64,000 nucleotides of DNA from Legionella sp. PC997 (GCF_014109825.1 NZ_CP059576.1:2444001-2508000), one strand, 5' to 3'; positions 52,842 to 63,120 are shown, counted from the first letter of the stretch. A program made the numbers and translations. Notes: generated from the sequence alone by a model not told the origin.

Positions 52842-54218
52842 ATGAACATCAGTGTATTTGATTTATTTTCCATTGGAATTGGCCCATCAAGTTCTCATAC
52901 TGTAGGTCCAATGCTTGCAGCTAATGCCTTTTTAAAATTACTTGAAGACCGACAACTCATGAATGAGGTTCAACGAGTAAAAATAGAACTCTATGGTTCA
53001 CTTGCTTTAACCGGAAAAGGCCATGGTACCGATAAGGCGATTTTAAATGGGTTGGAAAATAAAACACCCGAGACTGTAGCTCCAGAATCTATGGTGCCTC
53101 GTATGCACGAAATACTTAGTTCTCATACGCTTAACCTAGCAGATAAAAAGAACATTAATTTTAACGAAGCTACTGATTTTCTCTTTTTACAAAAAGAGCT
53201 CTTACCCAAACATTCAAATGGCATGCGTTTCTCAGCCTTTGACGCTCACGATAATGTATTAATTGCACAAGTTTATTATTCAATTGGTGGTGGTTTTATC
53301 ACTACGGAAGAAGATTTTTCCAAAGCCACTGAAGATACGAATCCACCTCCTTACCCTTTTTCTACAGCCACCCAACTCTTAGAACTTTGCCAAAAAAATA
53401 ACTTGAGTATTGCTGAATTAATGCTTCTCAATGAAAAAACATGGCGTAGCGTAGATGAAATCCATTCCAGTATTTTAGCCATTGCCAAAGTAATGGATGA
53501 TTGCATTACCAATGGATGCCAACACGAAGGGATCTTGCCAGGAGGGCTTAATTTAAAAAGACGTGCTCCTGATTTATATAAAAAGCTTATGAACGAAAAA
53601 GGAGTGAAGAGCGTTTTCGAACAATCTGATATCATGAATTGGTTAAATCTTTATGCCATGGCTGTGAATGAAGAAAATGCGGCCGGTGGCCGTATTGTTA
53701 CTGCGCCGACCAATGGTGCCGCAGGTATTATTCCTGCCGTACTTAAATATTGCCAACGCGCCCATGATAAAATGAGCAATGAGGATATTTATACCTATTT
53801 TCTTACTGCGGCTGCGATAGGCATACTTTATAAAAAGGGTGCATCCATTTCAGGTGCTGAAGTAGGATGTCAAGGTGAAGTGGGCGTTGCATCTTCTATG
53901 GCTGCAGCAGGTCTTACTGCTGTTCTTGGTGGTACTGTAGCTCAAGTAGAAAATGCTGCAGAAATTGCAATGGAGCATCATTTAGGTATGACCTGTGATC
54001 CAGTATTAGGTTTAGTACAAATCCCTTGCATCGAACGAAACGCTATGGGTGCTGTAAAAGCCGTGAATGCAACACGAATGGCTCTCATTGGTGATGGTCA
54101 ACATCAAATTTCTTTGGATAAAGTAATCAAAACCATGAAACAAACTGGAATGGACATGCAAAGTATTTATAAGGAAACTTCTATGGGAGGCTTAGCAGTT
54201 AATTTGCCAGAGTGCTAA
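52842..54218 (+). CDS. sdaA: L-serine dehydratase (iron-sulfur type)
   Basis: A 458-residue single-chain enzyme (E. coli SdaA 454): N-terminal [15 protein letters not shown], the [20 protein letters not shown] segment, [17 protein letters not shown] and [19 protein letters not shown] with the cluster cysteines. It turns serine into pyruvate and ammonia. Serine is a main carbon source of Legionella, so this links to ppsA in the same window. Its stop overlaps the convergent YopJ-like gene by 4 bases. Confidence 0.97.
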   Translation: MNISVFDLFSIGIGPSSSHTVGPMLAANAFLKLLEDRQLMNEVQRVKIELYGSLALTGKGHGTDKAILNGLENKTPETVAPESMVPRMHEILSSHTLNLADKKNINFNEATDFLFLQKELLPKHSNGMRFSAFDAHDNVLIAQVYYSIGGGFITTEEDFSKATEDTNPPPYPFSTATQLLELCQKNNLSIAELMLLNEKTWRSVDEIHSSILAIAKVMDDCITNGCQHEGILPGGLNLKRRAPDLYKKLMNEKGVKSVFEQSDIMNWLNLYAMAVNEENAAGGRIVTAPTNGAAGIIPAVLKYCQRAHDKMSNEDIYTYFLTAAAIGILYKKGASISGAEVGCQGEVGVASSMAAAGLTAVLGGTVAQVENAAEIAMEHHLGMTCDPVLGLVQIPCIERNAMGAVKAVNATRMALIGDGQHQISLDKVIKTMKQTGMDMQSIYKETSMGGLAVNLPEC

Positions 54219-55249
54219 GAATAACTTAGATGGCATTGATCGCTATCTTGTTTTATTAATTTTTCTAAACCGGATATACGATGTCTCTGTATTCCTTCAT
54301 TGATTTGTTGAACATCCTCTGAGGAACTTAATAAAGAGGATGTTTCACTCGCGGCTCCTACCACCTTTTCCATTTTTTTATTGACCCTCATGTTTCTGTA
54401 CTGCTCTTGATCCAGGCGGTCTCTGACAAAAAATAGATTTCTATCAATAGATTCCCATGCAGTTTCTTCTTTACTGTTCACAATTGCATCTCTAAATTCA
54501 GAGTCTCGAACTTCGCGTTCTAAATCGCTAGTTGATTGTTTCGTGCGTAAAAGTCGAACGGGTAAAGAACTAACAACGAGATTAAACTGATACATACTAT
54601 TAAGCTCATCCTCCATATAACAACAAGCCATAGACATACGAAATTCATTCAACGTGTCAATAGCGGCTCGTATTTTTTCTTGTTGTTGATGAGAGTCCAT
54701 GTAATCATAAATTGGACAGTAACTCTCTTGATTCGATAGCATCGAAATACTATCGGTAACAAAATAGGCACAGATACGACCTTTGATTTGCAAAATATCT
54801 GTCGGGATATAAACCTTTAAAGTGCATCCTTCACTTAAAATACCAAATTTCATTTTACTGCTTAATAAGCTCGTTAAAACAAGCGATTGGTCGAAGCCCA
54901 ATGGATCACAAATCAAAATATCCAATGTCGGACGACTCGTGATTCTCCTAAAATTAAACTCTAAAAAAGACCAATGATTTAATTGTTCACTTCCATCCCA
55001 TTTTGAAATTGCGATTTGAAATTTTAGGTCGCTTTTGCAATATTCAATCATATGTTCAATAAGTTCGTGTAACAAATCTATTTCATTGGTGCTGATTGCG
55101 AATGCTTTAAAGTTTCCCCTTTTTTTCACTCGCTTCATTTCTTTTAAATATAAGAAAAAAGCCATAAGGTCTACTGATATGTTGGCGGGGTTGTCGCATA
55201 GGGCAAGTAATTCTTTAATTTCTGAGATGCTTTTCATGATGAACACCAT
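54215..55249 (-). CDS. Putative YopJ-like acetyltransferase, candidate Dot/Icm effector
   Basis: A 344-residue cytosolic protein that no housekeeping family explains. The central region follows YopJ-family landmarks: His92 in NHWSFLEFN, then [15 protein letters not shown] with Asp115 (YopJ has IIFEPANFNS with Glu), and [21 protein letters not shown] with Cys160 (YopJ has ECGIFSFSLAKKL). Spacings H-D 23 and D-C 45 are close to YopJ (about 19 and 44). YopJ proteins acetylate Ser/Thr/Lys of host kinases and need inositol hexakisphosphate. The rest (180-344) is helical with a Ser-rich stretch. An ATG at 55237 is an equal start choice. Identity is an inference from motif order only. Confidence 0.5.
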   Translation of the reverse strand: MVFIMKSISEIKELLALCDNPANISVDLMAFFLYLKEMKRVKKRGNFKAFAISTNEIDLLHELIEHMIEYCKSDLKFQIAISKWDGSEQLNHWSFLEFNFRRITSRPTLDILICDPLGFDQSLVLTSLLSSKMKFGILSEGCTLKVYIPTDILQIKGRICAYFVTDSISMLSNQESYCPIYDYMDSHQQQEKIRAAIDTLNEFRMSMACCYMEDELNSMYQFNLVVSSLPVRLLRTKQSTSDLEREVRDSEFRDAIVNSKEETAWESIDRNLFFVRDRLDQEQYRNMRVNKKMEKVVGAASETSSLLSSSEDVQQINEGIQRHRISGLEKLIKQDSDQCHLSYS

Positions 55250-55782
55250 TGAAATTTTATGAGTCTATTAATCTAAATGAGTTTAATAAAAATCAAAATG
55301 ATTTAGTGAGCGAAAGAAAATTATTTAATTTTATTTGCTTGATACTTGTGTTTTATGCTTTACCCTGCCCCATCTCGCTCTTTTTTAGATCAGGGTAAAA
55401 TAATGAAATTACTGCTCGCGAGTGGATGAGTGAAGAGGGAGAATTTAATCTTAACTAAACAGGACAGCACGTTTAATCAAAATATTGATCCTCAAGATAA
55501 ATGGTTTGACAACAAACGTGCAAGAGATTAGGAATAATGTGAACAATGCTATGGAAATTACATACGAATAAATACAGAGCTTACCCAAAAAGAGCGAGGT
55601 GATCTAGAAAGTCCCCGTTTCGGTTTCTAATTAAATCTAAAATAAAGACTTGAAACAAGTTTTCTCAAGTCTATATTTCTAAATACTATTGCATTTAGTT
55701 AGAGCCTTGGTGAAGCGAAGCAGAAGCCGGGGAAAGTTCCTACAGGAAATTACGGTTCCGCTTCTAAGGCTACACCATAGTA
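55250..55782. other. Gene-poor stretch with possible coding remnants and a terminator
   Basis: No intact gene was seen in 533 bases. On the plus strand a GTG-started 33-codon frame (about 55430-55531, LTKQDSTFNQNIDPQDKWFDNKRARD) and, in another frame, NTELTQKERGDLESPRFGF (to about 55630) look protein-like but are short and broken, as in a decayed gene. At 55646-55672 AGACTTGA pairs with TCAAGTCT; on the minus strand it is followed by TTATTTTAG and probably ends the accA-tilS transcript. Near 55694-55770 is a G/C-richer segment rich in GAAGC. Confidence 0.35.
55646..55672 (-). terminator. Likely terminator after tilS
   Basis: An 8-bp perfect stem (55646-55653 with 55665-55672) with an 11-base loop. 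On the minus strand it is followed by TTATTTTAG. An alternative inner stem ACTTG-AAA-CAAGT can also form. Confidence 0.5.
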
Positions 55783-57084
55783 TCAATGAACGAAAATCCA
55801 CCCCTCAGTGTGCTCTTTAGAAAAAAATAAATCACTCATTGCGTAACCTACAACTGCCGCAAGTGTATCATTAAAATAAACCAAGGGAACTTGCTCTCTC
55901 AACCATGGTGGAACCCCCCACTCTTGGAATAATTTTTTTAGCCGTTTGGTCTGCCCATGCCAAAAAAACTCTTCTCCTCCTTGCCTAAAACGGACAAATA
56001 TTTTGGTATTAGCAGGTATTACTAATCCATGGCTGCTTTTTTTTGCCAGTAAATTAATGCCAGTATTAGGTAGGATTAAGGGTAAGGGAAATGCAGACCA
56101 TTCAACGCAGGAAGTTAAAGTGCTCACATTTTTTTTATCTAAATATAAATACTTCTGATAACGACGGATGATCACTTCCCCCCAACTCACTTCAGGAACT
56201 GCATCTTGACTGGCAAAAATTACTTCATCAATCAAACGTCGAAAAGTGGCAGCTGAAGGGAGTTGGACTTGATTATTCTTCAACCACACTCTTAGCACAT
56301 TTGCAATACGATCCCGACTTAATTGATGTAATGGGGTAAGCAATAAAAAATCCCTTTCTAATGCCTCTTGGCTTTCTTCTACGACCATATCTTGCGCTGC
56401 AAGTACCTCTAGGTTACGTTTTGCTTGTTGGCAATGAAGCGCCGTTCTTGCAATATTACCCACAACTCCAGGCCATTTTTGTTGCAACTCAGGTATAATT
56501 TGTTGACGGAGGTAATTGCGAGAAAAGCTAATATCTTGGTTACTCTCATCGTCAATCCAGCTTAATTGATGTAACGCAGTATAATGCTGCAATTGCTCAC
56601 GAGAATGGCTTAAAAAAGGTCTGGCAATCGCTCCTACTTCAAGTTGACTAAAATCAGTCATAGCAGCCAAACCGTCAATTCCGGCTCCGCGAAAAAGTTG
56701 TAAAAGTACGGTTTCTGCCTGATCGTCGAGATGATGTCCTAAAATCAAGCAATCTTGTTCTGCCATTAATGAAGAAAAAACTGCATAACGTGCAATACGT
56801 GCACCCTCTTCAACATTTGCAGAACGATCAAATTGAACTGACTGGGTAATGAAAGGAATTTCCAAATCATGACAAAACTGCTCGCAGTGAACTTGCCAAA
56901 GAGAGGCCTTGGCATTAATACCATGATTCACATGCACTGCGACTAATTTGGTCAGTAAAGTGGGGTGGGAAGCAAGAACATGCAAGAGCACTGTTGAATC
57001 AAGCCCACCACTAAAACCCACAACTAATTTATTAAAATGACTCAGGCGAGAAAACCACTCGGCACTTAATAAAGGTTTAATCAC
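55783..57084 (-). CDS. tilS: tRNA(Ile)-lysidine synthetase
   Basis: A 433-residue TilS with the PP-loop [42 protein letters not shown] and FLSHSREQL, followed by the central helical and C-terminal tRNA-binding domains. It puts lysidine at C34 of tRNA-Ile(CAU). The start is a GTG at 57084 that overlaps accA by 8 bases, as in the frequent accA-tilS pair. Confidence 0.95.
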   Translation of the reverse strand: MIKPLLSAEWFSRLSHFNKLVVGFSGGLDSTVLLHVLASHPTLLTKLVAVHVNHGINAKASLWQVHCEQFCHDLEIPFITQSVQFDRSANVEEGARIARYAVFSSLMAEQDCLILGHHLDDQAETVLLQLFRGAGIDGLAAMTDFSQLEVGAIARPFLSHSREQLQHYTALHQLSWIDDESNQDISFSRNYLRQQIIPELQQKWPGVVGNIARTALHCQQAKRNLEVLAAQDMVVEESQEALERDFLLLTPLHQLSRDRIANVLRVWLKNNQVQLPSAATFRRLIDEVIFASQDAVPEVSWGEVIIRRYQKYLYLDKKNVSTLTSCVEWSAFPLPLILPNTGINLLAKKSSHGLVIPANTKIFVRFRQGGEEFFWHGQTKRLKKLFQEWGVPPWLREQVPLVYFNDTLAAVVGYAMSDLFFSKEHTEGWIFVH

Positions 57085-58030
57085 TTGCTCCCATTGCCAT
57101 AAATTTTTGATATCGTTTTTCGACTAGCTGATCTAAAGATAATTTCTTTAAGTTGCGTAACTCACTCACTAAAAGATCCTTTAATCGAGCAGCCATCTCA
57201 TCCACATTACGATGAGCGCCACCTAGCGGTTCAGGCACTACGAGATCAATTAATTTATTTTCGAAAATTTTATCTGCAGTTATTCTCATTGCACGTGCAG
57301 CTTCACTTGCTTTGGATGCATCCTTCCATAGAATTGAAGCACAACCCTCGGGAGAAATTACTGAATAAATGCCAAACTGGAGCATTAAAATACGATCTCC
57401 AACCCCAATCGCTAATGCACCTCCAGATCCTGCTTCTCCTGTAACCACACAAATGATGGGTGTCTTAAGACGTGACATAACAAATAGATTACGGGCAATT
57501 GCTTCAGATTGATTGCGTTCCTCGGCACCGATCCCTGGGTATGCTCCGGCGGTATCGATGAAAGTAAAAACAGGCAATTTGAATTTTTCAGCCATATTCA
57601 TCAAACGTAGAGCCTTTCGATACTCCTCTGGACGCGCCATACCAAAATTACGGTACACTTTTTCTTTAGTACGTTTACCTTTCTGATGACCAAGGACCAT
57701 TACAGGTTCACCATTTAAACGCGCCAAGCCCCCAATAATTGCAGGAGCTGAAGAACAGCTCCTGTCTCCATGGAGTTCCTGGAAATCAGTAAAAATACGT
57801 TCGATATAATCTGTTGTTTGTGGCCTTAGCGGATGTCTTGCCATTTGTGCCACTTGCCAAGGTTCTAAGTTTGAAAAAACTTGTGAAGTTAGCTCAGAAC
57901 ATTTTGCTTGAAGTCGCGCTATTTCATCACTTAAATTCACTTCGTTATCATGACCTATCATGCGAAGTGCTTCAATTTTTTGATTCAACTCTTCGATGGG
58001 TTGCTCAAAATCCAAAAATTGTCGGCTCAT
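57077..58030 (-). CDS. accA: Acetyl-CoA carboxylase carboxyltransferase subunit alpha
   Basis: A 317-residue subunit (E. coli 319): [96 protein letters not shown] and [16 protein letters not shown]. With AccD it moves the carboxyl group from biotin to acetyl-CoA, the first step of fatty-acid synthesis. Confidence 0.97.
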   Translation of the reverse strand: MSRQFLDFEQPIEELNQKIEALRMIGHDNEVNLSDEIARLQAKCSELTSQVFSNLEPWQVAQMARHPLRPQTTDYIERIFTDFQELHGDRSCSSAPAIIGGLARLNGEPVMVLGHQKGKRTKEKVYRNFGMARPEEYRKALRLMNMAEKFKLPVFTFIDTAGAYPGIGAEERNQSEAIARNLFVMSRLKTPIICVVTGEAGSGGALAIGVGDRILMLQFGIYSVISPEGCASILWKDASKASEAARAMRITADKIFENKLIDLVVPEPLGGAHRNVDEMAARLKDLLVSELRNLKKLSLDQLVEKRYQKFMAMGASD

Positions 58031-58109
58031 TGAATACTCTTTGGTGAATTAAATATCATGGTATATGATAACCTTAACCGACAATTGATGCCAGATTCAA
58101 ACAAAGCAT

Positions 58110-58847
58110 ATGATCATTACTGGATTCAACCCTTTAAATACAGAAAACTGCGTCTTAAACGAAGCTCGAATTGACCTTTGGCAATTTTCTTTAACACATG
58201 AACTAAGAAATGCATATGAATTTTTAAATCGAGATGAGCAAGCGCGTGCCGAACGATTTTATTTTAGTAGACACAAACGCCGTTTTTCTACTGCTAGAGC
58301 AACTATGAGAATCATCTTAGCAAAATATCTAAATATTCCAGCGGAACATTTGGAATTTACCTATAATGATCACGGTAAGCCCGAGGTAATTAATGCAACA
58401 AAGTTGCAATTTAATATCAGCCATACTGGCGATTTGGCATTACTGGCAGTGGGAAAGAACTTCCCCATGGGTGTGGACATAGAACAATACTCCGCTCGGC
58501 CTTATGAAGGGATCGCAAAAAATTTATTTTCTGATCAAGAATATGAAGAGTTTATTAAAGTTCCACCTGCTCTAAAACCTGCCATTTTCTTTCATGTTTG
58601 GGCCCAAAAAGAAGCATTTATTAAAGCGTGTGGCTTAGGTCTTTCGTACCCAACCAAACATTTTAGTGTTCCCATCTCTATGCCAACCAAGCAATTGGTA
58701 GATGATCCCTTACATAACATAACTTGGCAATTACGCTCTTTTATGCCTGAAGTTGCCTGCAGTGGCGCATTATGCCATCACCCTACAGTAAGAGAAATCA
58801 GACATGGATTTATTCATCTACAAGAAAGTAACACTTTAATTTTTTAG
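58110..58847 (+). CDS. 4'-phosphopantetheinyl transferase, Sfp/Gsp type
   Basis: A 245-residue PPTase with the two signature blocks GVDIEQYSARP (magnesium Asp and Glu) and FFHVWAQKEAFIKACGLGLSYP (WxxKEAxxKxxGxGL). It adds the pantetheine arm to carrier proteins of secondary metabolism. The window contains no polyketide or peptide synthase, so its partner is elsewhere. It is followed 10 bases later by birA. Confidence 0.9.
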   Translation: MIITGFNPLNTENCVLNEARIDLWQFSLTHELRNAYEFLNRDEQARAERFYFSRHKRRFSTARATMRIILAKYLNIPAEHLEFTYNDHGKPEVINATKLQFNISHTGDLALLAVGKNFPMGVDIEQYSARPYEGIAKNLFSDQEYEEFIKVPPALKPAIFFHVWAQKEAFIKACGLGLSYPTKHFSVPISMPTKQLVDDPLHNITWQLRSFMPEVACSGALCHHPTVREIRHGFIHLQESNTLIF

Positions 58848-58857
58848 GTTTAAACCA

Positions 58858-59841
58858 ATGTACTTCACTTCTTCACAACTCAATTTATTACAGTTGCTTG
58901 GCGACGGAAACTGCCATAGTGGTTCTGAATTGGGAGCAACTATAGGTATTACCCGCTCGGCAATATGGAAACAAATTAATCAATTAATTGCGGCAGGAAT
59001 TCCTATAAAAAGAATAAGACATCAAGGATATCAACTCACTAGCCCTCTGCTTTTATTAAATAAAGAACAAATTATGGAGCACCTTGAGTTACAAAAAAAA
59101 ATGCCTCCATACAATGTACATGTGGTTACTTCTATTGATTCTACAAATCGCTATCTTAAAGATTTGCCTCCTACAAATACTGTAGATATTTGTTGTGCTG
59201 AAATTCAAACTCAAGGGAGAGGTCGATTTGGCCGCCACTGGCACTCGCCATTTGGCGAAAATATTTATTGCTCAAGTCGTTGGAATCTCAATTACGATTT
59301 GACCAAACTTTCAGGGTTAAGTTTGGTGACCAGTTTGGCAATAGCAGCAACGCTCAATGAATTAGATATCTCATCGAATATCAAAATTAAATGGCCAAAT
59401 GATATTTTGTGGTTCCACAAAAAGTTATGCGGTAGCTTGATTGAAATATTGGCAGAATCCAATGGTAGTATTCAAGTTATCATCGGTATTGGTTTAAATG
59501 TTAATACGGATACACAAAACCACCCTCTTCCAGACAAACCCTGGTGCTCCTTATATGAAATAACCCAACAACACTTTGATCGTAATATTCTCATTGCAAA
59601 GCTGATTATCAATTTGGAACGTTATTTGAATAAATTTATTCACCATGACCTAAACTATTTTATGGATGAATGGAATAAATCGGATTATTTGTTTGGAAAA
59701 AATATAAAAGTCACACAATCTTTAGATACACTATCTGGAGTTGCTTGTGGAATTAATCCATTAGGACAATTAATACTGCAAGATGAAGGAGGAACTATGC
59801 ATTTTCTTTCTTCAGGAGATACATCACTTCAGGAAAAATGA
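58858..59841 (+). CDS. birA: Biotin-protein ligase / biotin operon repressor BirA
   Basis: A 327-residue bifunctional protein: N-terminal winged helix (LLGDGNCHSGSELGATIGITRSAIWKQINQL), catalytic domain with GRGRFGRHWHSPFGENIY, KWPNDILWFHKKLCGSLIE and GIGLNVN, and the C-terminal SH3-like domain. It biotinylates AccB. The helix-turn-helix suggests it also represses biotin genes. It lies close to accA, which belongs to the complex it serves. Confidence 0.95.
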   Translation: MYFTSSQLNLLQLLGDGNCHSGSELGATIGITRSAIWKQINQLIAAGIPIKRIRHQGYQLTSPLLLLNKEQIMEHLELQKKMPPYNVHVVTSIDSTNRYLKDLPPTNTVDICCAEIQTQGRGRFGRHWHSPFGENIYCSSRWNLNYDLTKLSGLSLVTSLAIAATLNELDISSNIKIKWPNDILWFHKKLCGSLIEILAESNGSIQVIIGIGLNVNTDTQNHPLPDKPWCSLYEITQQHFDRNILIAKLIINLERYLNKFIHHDLNYFMDEWNKSDYLFGKNIKVTQSLDTLSGVACGINPLGQLILQDEGGTMHFLSSGDTSLQEK

Positions 59842-59889
59842 TATGGAATTATTAAATGTGAGGATACAAATAAAAATTAAGGGTTCGTC

Positions 59890-59911
59890 CCGAGCATTTT
59901 CACATGCTCGG
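59890..59911. terminator. Perfect hairpin between birA and csrA
   Basis: CCGAGCAT (59890-59897) pairs perfectly with ATGCTCGG (59904-59911) around TTTCAC, between two convergent genes. On the minus strand a TTAATTTTTATTT run begins about 10 bases later. It is probably a shared terminator. Confidence 0.55.
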
Positions 59912-59938
59912 AACTGGATGAACTGCGAGGAAATCGAT

Positions 59939-60133
59939 TTATACTGCTTCTTCAGACTCGTCTGATTGTTTTTCTTGTTGTATGCGTAAATAAATTTCTT
60001 CACGATGTACAGATACATCTTTAGGTGCATTAATACCTAAGCGAACTTGGTTACCTTTCACACCTAACACGGTAATATTAACATCATCACCAATAATTAA
60101 GGTTTCACCGATGCGCCGAGTCAAAATTAACAT
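59939..60133 (-). CDS. csrA: Carbon storage regulator CsrA
   Basis: A 64-residue RNA-binding regulator: [20 protein letters not shown] at the start, [27 protein letters not shown] with the RNA-binding Arg44, and a short acidic tail. In Legionella CsrA holds cells in the replicative state and is relieved by RsmY/RsmZ. The leader has GGA motifs at and upstream of the ribosome site, suggesting self-repression. Confidence 0.97.
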   Translation of the reverse strand: MLILTRRIGETLIIGDDVNITVLGVKGNQVRLGINAPKDVSVHREEIYLRIQQEKQSDESEEAV

Positions 60134-60597
60134 AAAAATCTCCCTAACAAAGCAGCTATCTATTCCTCCACAGAACGCTATCCATGGTATTCTTGATAGC
60201 CAAAAAAGACTAAGACAAAAAAATACTTGCTATACGAATTTAATTTTACACTGTGATTATTAACAGAGTATTAAGAAAACGGGTAAATTATCTCTTTTTA
60301 CACGGTTTCGTGCAAAAATTTTTTCTCTAACTTCCCTTAAAACCAATTAAATTAGTAAATTGAAGATTAATTGCATACATACCTGTGACCCATTTATTTT
60401 AAATATATAAAGGATTATCCATCAAACAAAAATAATATTAGTGTCCATTTTGAACCAAAAGAGCAAAATATAGTCTAAAAAAATGATTGTCTGTAAGTCC
60501 GAAAAAACGAATTAATTAATTTTTCCTTGATGACCAGTCGCAAATTTCCTTCATTTAGGGATATACTTACCAAACATTATTAAACGGGAAATTTTGC
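60134..60597. promoter_or_regulatory. csrA leader and divergent intergenic region
   Basis: The 464-base region between csrA and the methyltransferase holds no gene that I can support. On the minus strand the csrA leader has GGA motifs at 60141-60143 (inside the GGGAG ribosome site), 60164-60169 (GGAGGA) and 60181-60183. On the plus strand TTTACA (60245-60250), 18 bases and TATTAA (60269-60274) form a possible promoter. It is followed at 60295-60324 by TTTTTACACG/CGTGCAAAAA around GTTT and six T residues, an intrinsic-terminator shape. Confidence 0.4.
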
Positions 60598-61416
60598 ATG
60601 TCCTTGAAGGCCATGTACAACGACATCGCTGAACACTATGCTATGGCTAATCGCTTTGGTGCAATTAGCCAGAGTCACCAAGTCGCAATTGAACAAATGA
60701 AGCGCTTTTATTTGGGAATGAAACCTCATTATAAAATTCTTGATTTGGGGGTTGGTGATGGTGCGTTTCTAAAAAAACTGCAACAAATTATGCCGCAGGC
60801 AGAATTCACTGGAATTGATGTATCTGCAGAGATGTTAAAACATGCTCGTGAAACATTACCCCTCATCACCATAGAAGGTAGTGCTGCACAAGCCAGTAAA
60901 TTCTTACCACCCCATAGCCAAGATTTAATTTTGGCTCATTTTATTAATGCTTATATTCCGATTAAAGTTTTATTTAACGAAGCCAAACTACTTACTCGAG
61001 CAAATGGTCATTTTTCAATGATTACCACAACCTATGATTCATTTCCGGTCGCTCAACAACGTCTAGCAGAATTTATTACAGAGGACTCCATATTAAGCAG
61101 TGTTGTGGGTCATTATTATAAATCTATTGTAAAAAATACCACAGTGGCTGCAAATAATAATGAATTGATGCACGCATTCAAGCACCACCAATTTGAAGTC
61201 ATCGCTCATCAACGTCTAGAAATACCCATAACATTAAACACGATTGATGAATTAGCCCTTTTCGGTATAGAGGGAACATGGTTTCTTAATACTTTATCCA
61301 TAAGAATGCTGCCAAAAATTTTTTTGATTCAAAGACTTAAGCGTCTATTTAGCAAAATATTCACTTTTCCTTATCACGATACTCACATAATTGATGTCGT
61401 TCTTGCTAGAAAATGA
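60598..61416 (+). CDS. Class I SAM-dependent methyltransferase
   Basis: A 272-residue protein with SAM motif I ILDLGVGDGAFLKKL (about 44-58), acidic strand-2 end FTGIDVSAEML, SAAQASKFLPPHSQDLILAHFINAYI for motifs II and III. The UbiE/BioC-like fold gives no substrate. It is followed by the POT transporter with a 38-base gap, so the pair may form an operon that makes or modifies, and then exports or imports, a small molecule. Confidence 0.85.
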   Translation: MSLKAMYNDIAEHYAMANRFGAISQSHQVAIEQMKRFYLGMKPHYKILDLGVGDGAFLKKLQQIMPQAEFTGIDVSAEMLKHARETLPLITIEGSAAQASKFLPPHSQDLILAHFINAYIPIKVLFNEAKLLTRANGHFSMITTTYDSFPVAQQRLAEFITEDSILSSVVGHYYKSIVKNTTVAANNNELMHAFKHHQFEVIAHQRLEIPITLNTIDELALFGIEGTWFLNTLSIRMLPKIFLIQRLKRLFSKIFTFPYHDTHIIDVVLARK

Positions 61417-61454
61417 TAATCTGATAATTATCTTTGGGTAGTGAGGTAGGAAAA

Positions 61455-62957
61455 ATGATTTCTCAAGAAGTGAAGAATTATTTACCTGAATTGGCTCTCC
61501 GACAAAAACAAGCCAATAACATCATATTTATTACCTTCTGGAGCCAATTCTCTGTCTATGCACTGAACACCATCTTAGTTTTGTTTTTAACCCGCCCTGT
61601 ATGGTCTCAAGGTCTAGGGTATAGCCAAGCCAAAGCCTATGCTTTTATTGGAGTAGCCCATGCCATGGGTTATTTGATGCCCATGTTAGGTGGGTATATG
61701 GCTGACACGGTAGTGGGAATTAGGAGATCCATACTTCTTGGAAGTATCTTATTAGCGCTTGCCTATTTACTGATTATGCTTAGTGGCTACACAGTCAGTT
61801 CTCTAGGAGATACTTTTTTTATTGCTGCATATGCATTTATTCCTGCCACTAACTCTCTTTTAATGGGAACTTCTTCAAGCATGGTCTCGCATATTTATTC
61901 AGATGATGCCATTAAGGCAAAATCAGCGATGACATACTACTACATAGCAATTAATGTGGGGGCACTGTTAGCTACTTTAATAGCCCCATTACTCTTTGAA
62001 AGTCGCTATGGACCGCTTTCTATTCTGACTTTGACTTTCGTAGGAAAATCGATCGCTGCTTTAAATTTTGCTAAGCGCTATTCCATTTATGAAAATGTCA
62101 TTTGGGGTAAAGACCAATCTAAATTTTCCAAGTCAGGCATAGTTCGTTTAATTGCTTATATAGCCACTATCTATACTCTCACTTTATTTGCCTATTCTCA
62201 TGTTTACATTGCCAGCACAATTATCGCCACCGGATGTGGTATAGGAATTGTATGGTTTTTAAGAAAAACGTTAACTCTTCATGGTATTGTTCGTGACAAA
62301 CAAATGGTTGCGTTGCTGCTCATTGTTGAAGCCGTTGTTTTTTTTGTTATTTATAACCAAATGAATAGTACATTAATTTTATTTGCTGAAAATAATTCCG
62401 ACCATAATTTATTTGGTTTAACCGTTTCACCAGCTCATTATCAAATATTAAATCCACTACTTATCTTAGCTATTGGCAGTCAACTACCGCGTTTCTATAA
62501 AATATTTCCACACTTTACCATTCCCTATCAATTTGCAGCAGGTACGGCGCTTGCAGGAATTGCTCTTTTAGTGATGTCCTGCGCGGCTTCGACAACTACC
62601 ACCGGCATAATTAATGGCAACTATATTGCTTTAACTTATATCCTCATTTCTATTGCAGAATTATGGGTCAGTGCGATCGGCTTAAGCATGGTAGGTTTAT
62701 ATTGTGATAAACACTCAATTGCCTTTGCCATGGGTGTGTGGTACCTCGCCAGTTCTTTAGCACATGCTATATCGGGAAGAATTGCTGCATGGGTAGCTAT
62801 TCCTAATACCATCCATTCACCTATTGAAAGTCTTCCTTATTATCAAAACTATTATTTGGTTCTAGGTCTCTGTGCTATGGGACTAGGGATTATGATGTAT
62901 CTTTTCGCCTATTTTTTGCAAAAAATAATGAACAAACGCGGCGTTATTTTAGGTTAG
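61455..62957 (+). CDS. POT/PTR-family proton-dependent oligopeptide transporter
   Basis: A 500-residue MFS protein with about 14 helices. POT features are FWSQFSVYALNTILVLFLTRP, GYMADTVVGIRRSILLGS and MTYYYIAINVGAL. The family's usual ExxERFxYY motif is degenerate here (SQFSVYA instead of ERFSYYG), which may mean a changed proton-coupling site. The ATG at 61455 has a strong GAGGTAGG; a start 7 codons earlier is weaker. It probably carries di- or tripeptides or a modified amino acid. Confidence 0.82.
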   Translation: MISQEVKNYLPELALRQKQANNIIFITFWSQFSVYALNTILVLFLTRPVWSQGLGYSQAKAYAFIGVAHAMGYLMPMLGGYMADTVVGIRRSILLGSILLALAYLLIMLSGYTVSSLGDTFFIAAYAFIPATNSLLMGTSSSMVSHIYSDDAIKAKSAMTYYYIAINVGALLATLIAPLLFESRYGPLSILTLTFVGKSIAALNFAKRYSIYENVIWGKDQSKFSKSGIVRLIAYIATIYTLTLFAYSHVYIASTIIATGCGIGIVWFLRKTLTLHGIVRDKQMVALLLIVEAVVFFVIYNQMNSTLILFAENNSDHNLFGLTVSPAHYQILNPLLILAIGSQLPRFYKIFPHFTIPYQFAAGTALAGIALLVMSCAASTTTTGIINGNYIALTYILISIAELWVSAIGLSMVGLYCDKHSIAFAMGVWYLASSLAHAISGRIAAWVAIPNTIHSPIESLPYYQNYYLVLGLCAMGLGIMMYLFAYFLQKIMNKRGVILG

Positions 62958-62997
62958 AGTGCAGAGCAGCTATTAAACGATTCAAATATATCCTTCA

Positions 62998-63021
62998 GGT
63001 GCCAAGCAGAAACTTGGCGCT
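62998..63021 (+). terminator. Hairpin after the POT transporter
   Basis: GCCAAG (63001-63006) pairs perfectly with CTTGGC (63013-63018), and the stem can extend by three wobble or normal pairs. No T-run follows, so it may be a weak terminator or an RNA-stabilising stem. Confidence 0.35.
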
Positions 63022-63120
63022 CTACACAAAACAGCGTCCCTCTTACATTCTTCCTATGCCTTTAACATTTATTTAAATAAATACGTCCTTTGTTTTTACT
63101 ATAAAAATATAAAGATAGGC

